Source: Spirochaetia bacterium UBA5550
GTDB lineage: Bacteria; Spirochaetota; UBA4802; UBA5550
DNA length: 5,347 nt
Direction: 5' to 3'
Assembly (NCBI GenBank): GCA_002425885.1
Contig: DINC01000332.1
Span: 1-5,347 of the forward strand
Within the stretch, counting starts at the first letter, position 1, and the number at the start of each line of letters is the position of its first letter. The position numbers and the translations under genes were made by a program. Below the pieces are notes generated by a model. That model was not told the DNA's origin. It worked only from the letters and a program-made list of their open reading frames with translations, and did not search any database. Shown here one piece after another: positions 1-5,347 of the stretch.

Positions 1-1299
1 GAGATCTACACAGTACTTTTCCGTCATGACTATATCCCTGAACCTGATAAACTGAAATACATTTCTCCCGAATTTAAAGAGATAATGAACCTTGTTGAAC
101 TGAACAGGATAGTTGAGATACAGCTCGGCGAAGCTCTCACTGAAACAGCAAAACATAGAGAGCTTGCTGAAAAAGCCACAAAGACCAAAACCGAATTCCT
201 TTCCAACATGAGCCATGAAATACGCACACCAATGGCCGGTGTTCTCGGATTTTCAGACATGCTCCTTGACATTACTGTTGACCCTGCACAGAAAGATCTG
301 GCAGCCGGAATTAAAACATCCGCTGAAGCAATCATGAGTATAATCAATGATATACTGGACATGTCAAAGATCGAGTCAGGGAAGTTTATACTTCTTAATG
401 AGCCCTTTAATATCAGCAGCTTTCTTGATAACTATATCTGGATTATGCGGGGGTTCGCAGCGGAGAGAGATCTTGATATCAGGCTTGAAAACCGTGTTAC
501 ACAATGTACAACAATAACCGGTGATGTAAAACGGCTCCGTCAGATCCTCCTGAACCTTGGGAGTAACGCGATAAAATATACTATCGAAGGTGAGGTGGTT
601 ATAACCGCTGATTCTGCTCCCGCAGGGCCCGGTGAAATTGAACTGACCATAGCAGTTCAGGATACAGGCATCGGGATGGATGAAAAACAGCTGTCAAAAA
701 TTTTCAGGCAGTACGAACAGGTTCATGACCCTGCATCGTTTTCAGGGGGCACAGGACTGGGGCTCGCCATTACTAAAAGTCTGGTCTCAGTTATGGGTGG
801 AACTCTGGATGTAAAAAGCGAACCCGGCAAAGGGAGTACATTCACGCTAAGATTAAAAATGAAATGCGTTGAAGGGGAGAGCCCGAAACCCTCTCTCATC
901 AACGCAAAAAATCTGGGGCTTAAAATACTTCTGGCCGAAGATAATCCCATAAGCATGAAGGTAATAGAAAACATAGTGGGTAAAGCCGGATGTATATTTG
1001 AGTCCGCATACAACGGCCAGGATGTGCTTGAACTTGCTGATTCGCAGAAATTCGACCTTATACTTATGGATTTCCACATGCCGGCAATAAGCGGAGTGGA
1101 AGCCGCTTCAATAATCCGCTACGGAATCGGGCCTAATAAAGATACGCCGATTTATGGAATTTCTGCTGACCTTATTGAAAGATCATTGGAATACACAGGA
1201 AGAGCGGGGATGAACGGATATTTAATGAAGCCCTTTGTCATTGAGGATGTTTACAAGGTACTTATGAAAATCAGGGATGATAAAGAGAACGCAATATGA
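1..1299 (+). CDS. Hybrid sensor histidine kinase (HisKA-HATPase-receiver), 5' partial
   Basis: This is the C-terminal part of a hybrid two-component kinase. The frame is open from base 1, so the start lies upstream; the ATG at 85 is internal because the H-box follows too closely to leave room for a sensor. In window residue numbering, the HisKA H-box NMSHEIRTPM holds the phospho-accepting His72 (codon 214-216). The HATPase domain has an N-box with Asn185 and Asn189, the DTGIG G1 box from Asp221 and the GGTGLGLAI G2 box at 249-257. A receiver domain follows from about residue 308, with the acidic pair Glu313-Asp314, phospho-acceptor Asp357 in LMDFHMP, a Ser in GISAD and Lys410. The role seen is ATP-dependent autophosphorylation at His and transfer to its own Asp. 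No HPt or output domain follows. The signal is unknown because the sensor region is missing; residues 1-60 look like the end of a sensor (perhaps PAS) plus a helical linker. The TGA stop overlaps the start of the next kinase. Confidence 0.93.
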   Translation, partial: EIYTVLFRHDYIPEPDKLKYISPEFKEIMNLVELNRIVEIQLGEALTETAKHRELAEKATKTKTEFLSNMSHEIRTPMAGVLGFSDMLLDITVDPAQKDLAAGIKTSAEAIMSIINDILDMSKIESGKFILLNEPFNISSFLDNYIWIMRGFAAERDLDIRLENRVTQCTTITGDVKRLRQILLNLGSNAIKYTIEGEVVITADSAPAGPGEIELTIAVQDTGIGMDEKQLSKIFRQYEQVHDPASFSGGTGLGLAITKSLVSVMGGTLDVKSEPGKGSTFTLRLKMKCVEGESPKPSLINAKNLGLKILLAEDNPISMKVIENIVGKAGCIFESAYNGQDVLELADSQKFDLILMDFHMPAISGVEAASIIRYGIGPNKDTPIYGISADLIERSLEYTGRAGMNGYLMKPFVIEDVYKVLMKIRDDKENAI

Positions 1300-3068
1300 C
1301 ATGGAGTGAGCCCTCAGTCATAGTACTTTTGTCTCTTTCAATCTCCATGACCATTGCTTTCATGATCCTGTATTATACCAACGGCAGGCCCAAAGCAGTT
1401 TTTGCCTGGCTTATTGCCTGGGCTTCATACATTGCCAGCTTTATAACAGCAATACTCGGGATCACATTTGCTGAATATGAATTTTTTCTGATCCCCGCTG
1501 CGCAGTTGTGCGGCCTCATAAACAGTTACACTCTGCTCCTCGGAATTTATATATATTACAAAAAAAGAATAAACAGGCTCTGGAATCTTTCTTTCATTCT
1601 ATACTGCGTCTGGATTATTATTATACAATTTGTAACTCCGGAAAAATTAATCGGGTCCTTGCCTCCGTCTTTTTTCTTATTTGCGGCCTATTTTTATTCA
1701 GGAATTCTCTTAATAAAAGGCAGACCCTCTTTTAAACCTGAAAGAATAATTGCAGGGATACTTCTGATGCTCTGGGTGGTCAGCAGGCTTTATCTCACAC
1801 TCTGCTGGATAACCGGCAGCAGCCTCCTCACCGGCATAGTAATCGGGTCTACTCTGTATATACTTATCTCTCTATTTACAATACTCACATACCTGCAGGA
1901 GACCAGGGAGCAGTTTATTGCTGAAAAATATAAAGCAGAGGAGTCTGACAGGCTCAAATCATCTTTCCTGGCAAACATGTCTCACGAAATACGGACGCCA
2001 TTAAATGCTATCATCGGTTTCGCGCAGCTCCTCAGCAAGACTGACCTCTCCAATGAAGAGAAAGATATCTTCGTAAAAAACATAAAAAACAGCGGCGAGA
2101 GGCTGCTGGGTCTCCTTGACGATTTACTGGATCTTTCAAAGATAGAGGCAGGTGTAGTTAAAGTTTATACCGGAGATGTATCAATTAACAGGCTGATTGA
2201 AGACCTGGTATCAGTTGTATCTCTTTCACAGAGAGTCGTTGAAAAAAAACTGAACCTTGTTGTGGAAAAAGCCATGCATGACGGGGATGATATAATCCGC
2301 ACTGATGAGACAAGGATTTTCCAGATACTCTCCAACCTGCTGAACAATGCCGTAAAGTTCACTGAACATGGGACAATCATTACGGGCTATGATATTCCCG
2401 GACCTGACTACATTAGGTTCTATGTAAAAGATACAGGTATAGGCATTTCTGAAGATGCGCTTAAAAAAATATACACTCCGTTTTTCCAGGAGGGGAAAAT
2501 CCCTGCAGCCGGAGGCACAGGACTCGGCCTTGCCATTGTTAAAGGTCTCACAGAATCTCTTGATGGAACCATAACTATTAAAAGCAAAGTGGACTGCGGG
2601 ACAGAAGTAAGTATAACAATACCTTATATCAGAAGTGAAGAGTCGAAACATATCAAATCCTTCACCGGTTCACCTGAATCATACAACATAACCGGGAAAA
2701 AAATTCTTCTCGTTGAGGATGAACCTGTAAACCGCAGGCTCATGGAGAAATTTATTGAATCAACAGGCGCTGAACTTATATCCACAGAGAGCGGCAATGA
2801 ATCAGTTGAACTCTGCTTAAAGGACAGCTCAATCGACCTTGTGTTAATGGACCTCACACTCCCCGATATTGACGGCTACACTGCCATGGAAAGAATACGA
2901 AAAGTAAGGCCTGATCTCTCAATAGTGGCCCAATCCGCAACAGCAATGTCCGAACACAGGGAGAGAGCAAGAGATGCAGGTGCTGATGATTTTATCGCAA
3001 AGCCGATTAAAAGGGAGGAGCTTTATAACGCTATCTGGAAACAGCTTTTCGGCAGAGAGGAAAATTAA
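1296..3068 (+). CDS. Seven-TM hybrid sensor histidine kinase with C-terminal receiver
   Basis: Complete 590-residue membrane hybrid kinase. The N-terminus has seven hydrophobic segments at about residues 8-27, 34-56, 63-88, 96-113, 121-140, 150-172 and 176-199, joined by short loops and without a large extracytoplasmic domain. That suggests sensing in or at the inner membrane; I cannot assign it to a named sensor family. A helical linker (200-220) leads to the HisKA H-box NMSHEIRTPLN with His230. The HATPase has N-box Asn347 and Asn351, DTGIG from Asp379 and GGTGLGLAI at 406-414. The receiver (about 468-585) has Glu474-Asp475, phospho-acceptor Asp519 in LMDLTLP, Ser547 and Lys569, so all key residues are present. 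The ATG overlaps the upstream kinase stop as ATGA; only a weak Shine-Dalgarno (AAAGAG at 1282-1287) precedes it, so translational coupling is likely. No HPt or output domain is present. The two kinases probably act in one signalling pathway, by inference from their coupling. Confidence 0.95.
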   Translation: MTWSEPSVIVLLSLSISMTIAFMILYYTNGRPKAVFAWLIAWASYIASFITAILGITFAEYEFFLIPAAQLCGLINSYTLLLGIYIYYKKRINRLWNLSFILYCVWIIIIQFVTPEKLIGSLPPSFFLFAAYFYSGILLIKGRPSFKPERIIAGILLMLWVVSRLYLTLCWITGSSLLTGIVIGSTLYILISLFTILTYLQETREQFIAEKYKAEESDRLKSSFLANMSHEIRTPLNAIIGFAQLLSKTDLSNEEKDIFVKNIKNSGERLLGLLDDLLDLSKIEAGVVKVYTGDVSINRLIEDLVSVVSLSQRVVEKKLNLVVEKAMHDGDDIIRTDETRIFQILSNLLNNAVKFTEHGTIITGYDIPGPDYIRFYVKDTGIGISEDALKKIYTPFFQEGKIPAAGGTGLGLAIVKGLTESLDGTITIKSKVDCGTEVSITIPYIRSEESKHIKSFTGSPESYNITGKKILLVEDEPVNRRLMEKFIESTGAELISTESGNESVELCLKDSSIDLVLMDLTLPDIDGYTAMERIRKVRPDLSIVAQSATAMSEHRERARDAGADDFIAKPIKREELYNAIWKQLFGREEN

Positions 3069-3070
3069 TG

Positions 3071-3160
3071 CGGAAGGGGCAGGAATCGAACCTGCCGCTG
3101 CAGTAAACTACAGCCAACGGTTTTGAAGACCGCAGAAGCCACCAGACCCCATCCTCTTCC
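3071..3160 (-). tRNA. selC: Selenocysteine tRNA, tRNA-Sec(TCA)
   Basis: The 90-nt gene folds as a tRNA-Sec and carries serine, later converted to selenocysteine, to UGA codons with the elongation factor SelB. On the minus strand the 5' acceptor is at 3153-3160. The D arm has a 6-bp stem with a 4-nt loop (TGGT), a tRNA-Sec hallmark (stem 3145-3150 with 3135-3140). The anticodon loop CTTCAAA (3122-3128) contains the UGA-reading anticodon TCA (3124-3126) inside a 5-bp stem. A long 7-bp variable arm pairs 3108-3114 with 3097-3103. The T arm has a 5-bp stem (3091-3095 with 3079-3083) and loop TTCGATT. The discriminator is G73 (complement of 3071), as in known tRNA-Sec. CCA is not encoded; the next bases are CAT. 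The acceptor is irregular: eight 5' bases face seven 3' bases, leaving A6 bulged or mismatched. No terminator is visible beyond the 3' end, which runs into the kinase gene. Confidence 0.93.
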
Positions 3161-3183
3161 ATTTATGATGACTGGATCAATGC

Positions 3184-3236
3184 GTTCAGACTGTCATTTC
3201 GAATCCCCTTCAATTTTTCGGGTGAGAAATCTGAAC
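3184..3236. repeat. Palindromic REP-like element (GTCATTTCGA...GAGAAATCT type)
   Basis: An imperfect palindrome lies in the spacer between prmC and selC. The outer arms GTTCAGA (3184-3190) and TCTGAAC (3230-3236) are perfect inverted repeats. Inside them TTTC (3197-3200) can pair with GAAA (3226-3229), and CCC (3206-3208) with GGG (3220-3222). The layout GTCATTTCGA, variable middle, GAGAAATCT resembles short interspersed palindromes that are multi-copy in many bacterial genomes; that resemblance comes from memory, and only one copy is visible here. There is no T-run, so it is a poor intrinsic terminator. If selC is transcribed from upstream, the element forms a hairpin in the precursor leader. 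Confidence 0.55.
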
Positions 3237-3241
3237 TTCAA

Positions 3242-3270
3242 TATATAATGAAATATTTCAGTAATAACAA
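3242..3270 (-). promoter_or_regulatory. Possible sigma-70-type promoter for selC
   Basis: On the minus strand TTGTTA (3265-3270) and TATATA (3242-3247) are separated by 17 bp, giving four of six matches to each of the -35 and -10 consensus boxes. Initiation would fall near 3235, leaving a leader of about 75 nt that covers the palindromic element and would be removed by RNase P. The area is AT-rich, so a chance match is possible. Readthrough from prfA-prmC is an alternative source of selC RNA, because I see no terminator after prmC. Confidence 0.35.
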
Positions 3271-3320
3271 AGAATTTTAAAAACAACTCAATCTATCTCA
3301 ACAGCAACAAATAATGTAAA

Positions 3321-4151
3321 CTACTTTTTTAACGTGGCGACTCTCGGAAGCCCGGCATAGTCGTTCAAAACTGACACTGTAAAACCGCGCTTTCTGCCGG
3401 CATCTTCAATAAACTCTCTGTGATTGCTCCCTATCTCAAGGAGCAGCACACCCTTCTCTTCAAGATAGAGGGGAGCTTCATCAATAATTCTTCGGATTAC
3501 TGCTCTCCCGTCGTCATCAGCATAAAGGGCATCATGGGGCTCAAAATCGAGCTCCTTCTGAAGTGCCCCTTTCAGATCTCCTGCAACATATGGAGGGTTG
3601 GAAACTATAAGGTCAAATTTTTCATCTTTAAATGGAGTGAAGAGATCCCCTTCAAAAAAAGAGATTCTTCTCTTGCCGAGAATTTTCTCCGCATTTTTCT
3701 CAGCAACTTTAAGCGCCTTTGCCGAGATGTCAGATGCACAGACATCAAGGTCGCCGCGCGAATGCTTCAGCGCCACAGCTATTGCCCCTGAACCGGTACA
3801 GAGATCAAGAACAGATGAATTAAGCCCTCCCCAGTATATTGCCATATCAACAAGTAGTTCAGTTTCAGGCCTCGGTATAAGCACATCTTTGTTCACAGTA
3901 AATTCAAGGGAGTAGAACTCTTTCATCCCCGTAATATAGGCAACGGGCTCAAATTTGAGTCTTCTTTTTACTGCTTTATCGATAGCGGATTTTTCGGTAT
4001 CTGTGAGGATACGGTCGTTCCAGGTCAGAAGCTGGTGCCGCTCCATATCGAGGAAATGCGCTGCAATCACTTCAGCATCAAGTGCAGGTGATGCAATTCC
4101 TGCATCACTAAGCGCATGCGTAATACTTTTAATATAATCACCGATCTTCAT
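3321..4151 (-). CDS. prmC: Peptide chain release factor N5-glutamine methyltransferase PrmC
   Basis: 276 residues, essentially the family length. The enzyme transfers a methyl group from S-adenosylmethionine to the side-chain amide of the glutamine in the GGQ motif of release factors RF1 and RF2, which raises the efficiency of translation termination in the cytoplasm. A helical N-terminal substrate-binding domain spans about residues 1-80. The family signature LIPRPETE is at 91-98, the SAM-binding glycine motif LDLCTGSGAIA at 115-125, an acidic Asp in ASDIS near 141, and the catalytic NPPY that binds the target glutamine at 185-188. The stop is TAG. The ATG start gives a full-length N-terminus and lies 12 nt after the prfA stop; no strong Shine-Dalgarno is visible in that gap, so coupling to prfA translation is likely. 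Its substrate gene lies immediately upstream, the usual prfA-prmC arrangement. Confidence 0.97.
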   Translation of the reverse strand: MKIGDYIKSITHALSDAGIASPALDAEVIAAHFLDMERHQLLTWNDRILTDTEKSAIDKAVKRRLKFEPVAYITGMKEFYSLEFTVNKDVLIPRPETELLVDMAIYWGGLNSSVLDLCTGSGAIAVALKHSRGDLDVCASDISAKALKVAEKNAEKILGKRRISFFEGDLFTPFKDEKFDLIVSNPPYVAGDLKGALQKELDFEPHDALYADDDGRAVIRRIIDEAPLYLEEKGVLLLEIGSNHREFIEDAGRKRGFTVSVLNDYAGLPRVATLKK

Positions 4152-4163
4152 TGAAAGTACCGG

Positions 4164-5231
4164 TTATTTAATTGTCTTAAGAAGAGCGTCAATTTCGGCT
4201 TTTTTAAGGGCCTCGATTATATCATTAATCTCACCCTCCATAACCTTATCAAGCGAGTAGAGTGTTAGCCCTATCCTGTGGTCTGTCATACGTGACTGCG
4301 GATAGTTATAAGTACGTATCCTTTCACTTCTGTCCCCGGAGCCAACCTGGGATTTTCTCATCTCAGATTCCTTTGCCATTCTTTCATCTGTAATTTTCTC
4401 GAGGAGCCGGGCCTTGAGTACACGGAGCGCTTTCGCTTTGTTTTTTATCTGCGATTTTTCATCCTGGCATGTAACAACCATACCTGTGGGTATATGTGTA
4501 ATCCTTACAGCTGAATCTGTTGTATTTACAGACTGGCCGCCGTGGCCGGAGGATCTGTAAACATCCGTTCGGATATCATTGGGATCAATATCTATTTCAT
4601 CCTCTTCAGCTTCGGGCAGAACAGCAACCGTAACTGCTGATGTATGAATCCTCCCGCTTGCCTCTGTTTCAGGCACACGCTGTACCCTGTGCACGCCGGA
4701 TTCAAATTTAAGGTGGTCATAAACTTCCGGGCTCTTAATCGAAAAGGAGACCTCTTTGTACCCCCCGAGTTCATTGGTGTTAGCCTCAAGAAGCTCAACG
4801 TTCCACCCCTTCACTTCAGCATAACGTGTGTACATTCTGAAAAGATCAGTGGCGAAGAGAGCAGCCTCATCACCACCAGTGCCTGCCCGGATCTCCATGA
4901 TTACATCCTTCCCGGAATTGGGATCTTTCGGGAGGAGCATAATGATGAGCTTTTCATTAAGATCATCGATCTTCTGCTGAAGAGCAGCAATCTCCTCCTG
5001 AAGCATCTCCTTCATTTCAGAATCTTTTTCTGTATCAAGAAGATCTTTGCTCTCTTTCAGAGATTTAGTGAGACTCAGGTATTCATTATATCTTGTTACA
5101 ACAGGGGAGAGCTGCGAGTGTTCCTTATTCAGTTCCCTGAACATCTTTTGATCAGCAATAGTATCAGGATCGCTGAGCTGGCGCTCAATCTCTTCAAACC
5201 TTACCTTTATATTGTCCAGTTTTCCTTCCAT
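4164..5231 (-). CDS. prfA: Peptide chain release factor 1 (RF1)
   Basis: 355 residues, close to the usual length of about 360. RF1 recognises UAA and UAG in the ribosomal A site and triggers hydrolysis of peptidyl-tRNA. An N-terminal helical domain (about 1-100, with coiled-coil character at 60-95) is followed by the family motif [11 protein letters not shown] at 117-127. The stop-codon recognition motif is the PxT type, Pro187-Glu188-Thr189 in RVPETEASG, which distinguishes RF1 from the SPF motif of RF2. The peptidyl-hydrolase loop [10 protein letters not shown] has GGQ at 231-233; Gln233 is the predicted PrmC methylation site. The ATG start is supported by a Shine-Dalgarno AGAGG (5238-5242) spaced 6 nt from it. 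The stop is TAA. The neighbouring prmC encodes its modifying enzyme. A terminator-like hairpin ends only about 15 nt upstream of the start, so the origin of its transcript is unclear. Confidence 0.98.
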   Translation of the reverse strand: MEGKLDNIKVRFEEIERQLSDPDTIADQKMFRELNKEHSQLSPVVTRYNEYLSLTKSLKESKDLLDTEKDSEMKEMLQEEIAALQQKIDDLNEKLIIMLLPKDPNSGKDVIMEIRAGTGGDEAALFATDLFRMYTRYAEVKGWNVELLEANTNELGGYKEVSFSIKSPEVYDHLKFESGVHRVQRVPETEASGRIHTSAVTVAVLPEAEEDEIDIDPNDIRTDVYRSSGHGGQSVNTTDSAVRITHIPTGMVVTCQDEKSQIKNKAKALRVLKARLLEKITDERMAKESEMRKSQVGSGDRSERIRTYNYPQSRMTDHRIGLTLYSLDKVMEGEINDIIEALKKAEIDALLKTIK

Positions 5232-5237
5232 ACGCTG

Positions 5238-5242
5238 CCTCT
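5238..5242 (-). promoter_or_regulatory. Ribosome binding site of prfA
   Basis: AGAGG on the minus strand, 6 nt before the prfA ATG, fixes that start codon. It lies only 4 nt downstream of the T-run of the upstream hairpin. Confidence 0.75.
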
Positions 5243-5246
5243 GAAT

Positions 5247-5283
5247 AAAAAAATAAGCGGTTTAACCCGCTTTATTTTTTTTT
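5247..5283. terminator. Bidirectional intrinsic terminator between tRNA-Arg and prfA
   Basis: The inverted repeat AAGCGG (5255-5260) and CCGCTT (5267-5272) encloses a 6-nt loop and is flanked on both sides by T-runs in the outgoing direction. On the minus strand seven Ts follow the stem (complement of 5247-5253); on the plus strand nine Ts follow (5275-5283). A-T pairs between the flanking tracts can extend the stem. On the minus strand it would end the tRNA-Arg transcript; on the plus strand it would stop antisense transcription leaving prfA. Because prfA begins just beyond it on the same strand, it may be leaky or regulatory. Confidence 0.8.
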
Positions 5284-5294
5284 ATCGTTTTATG

Positions 5295-5347
5295 CGCTCC
5301 CGGGAGGACTCGAACCACCGACACACGGTTTAGGAAACCGCTGCTCT
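5295..5347 (-). tRNA. tRNA-Arg(CCT), 5' part beyond the window edge
   Basis: The 3' two-thirds of an arginine tRNA that reads AGG codons. On the minus strand the end of the D stem (GAGC, 5343-5346) is followed by a 5-bp anticodon stem (5337-5341 with 5325-5329) around loop TTCCTAA, with anticodon CCT at 5332-5334. A 5-nt variable loop GTGTC follows, then a T arm with loop TTCGAGT (5308-5314) and the acceptor 3' strand CGGGAGC (5296-5302). The discriminator is G73 (complement of 5295). CCA is not encoded; CAT follows. The T stem GGTGG/CCTCC has a central T-T mismatch. The anticodon-to-acceptor sequence resembles tRNA-Arg(CCT) genes of other bacteria, which usually have GGAGG there. The acceptor 5' strand and most of the D arm lie outside the window. 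Confidence 0.92.

Noticed and set aside
85..87. ATG at 85 as the real start of the first kinase
   Set aside because: The same frame is open upstream to base 1 without a stop and encodes plausible protein; a start here would leave a kinase with no sensor region.
30..362. Minus-strand open frame of 110 codons at the window start
   Set aside because: It overlaps the kinase frame that is open from base 1 and carries the H-box, so it is a shadow.
1297..1299. TGA at the end of the first kinase as a selenocysteine codon
   Set aside because: It follows a complete receiver domain and overlaps the next start as ATGA, the normal form of a coupled stop; nothing indicates a SECIS hairpin or extended protein.
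2226..2651. Minus-strand open frame of 141 codons inside the second kinase
   Set aside because: It lies antisense to the HATPase domain, whose motifs are intact on the plus strand, and its product has no recognisable features.
3161..3185. TTGATC and CATAAA directly before selC as its promoter
   Set aside because: The spacing is only about 11 bp and the -10-like box abuts the mature 5' end, so it cannot drive the gene from the proper position.
3191..3212. Plus-strand tRNA T-arm lookalike (TTCGAATCCCCTTC)
   Set aside because: No anticodon arm or acceptor partner is found upstream; the sequence is explained by the palindromic element.
4644..5333. Long plus-strand open frame of 229 codons opposite prfA
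   Set aside because: It runs antisense to the clearly conserved prfA coding sequence and across the terminator and tRNA-Arg; its product shows no recognisable domain, so it is a shadow of the real gene.

Overview
This looks like a bacterial chromosome segment of moderate, slightly AT-rich composition, from an organism that uses selenocysteine. It contains two convergent blocks. The plus-strand block (1-3068) encodes two consecutive hybrid sensor histidine kinases. The minus-strand block (3071-5347) carries translation genes in the order tRNA-Arg(CCT), terminator-like hairpin, prfA (release factor 1), prmC (release factor glutamine methyltransferase) and a selenocysteine tRNA (selC). No gene in the window is decisive for taxonomy. 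The hybrid kinases, the selC gene and the tRNAs without encoded CCA fit an environmental, probably anaerobic Gram-negative lineage such as Deferribacterota or a deltaproteobacteria-like group, but this is a weak inference.

Region 1-3068: the first kinase enters the window already inside its reading frame (its start lies upstream) and has HisKA, HATPase and receiver domains. Its TGA stop overlaps the ATG of the second kinase in an ATGA junction, so the two are probably translationally coupled. The second kinase is complete, with seven predicted membrane helices followed by HisKA, HATPase and receiver domains. Neither has an HPt domain or a DNA-binding output domain, so the phosphorelay must continue through proteins outside the window.

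Region 3069-3320: selC lies on the minus strand with its 3' end only 2 nt from the stop codon of the second kinase. Upstream of selC are a palindromic element of the GTCATTTCGA...GAGAAATCT type and a possible promoter. The rest of this 160-bp spacer (3161-3320) holds no recognisable gene.

Region 3321-5347: prfA and prmC form a conserved pair separated by 12 nt. RF1 terminates at UAA and UAG, and PrmC methylates the GGQ glutamine of RF1 and RF2. Upstream of prfA, a bidirectional terminator-like hairpin sits between a partial tRNA-Arg(CCT) gene and the prfA ribosome binding site. The most interesting details are the non-standard acceptor/T-arm pairing of selC, the crowded selC/kinase junction, the palindromic element in the selC leader, the unnamed 7TM sensor domain, and the hairpin just upstream of prfA. 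I see no clearly new defence or mobile system here.
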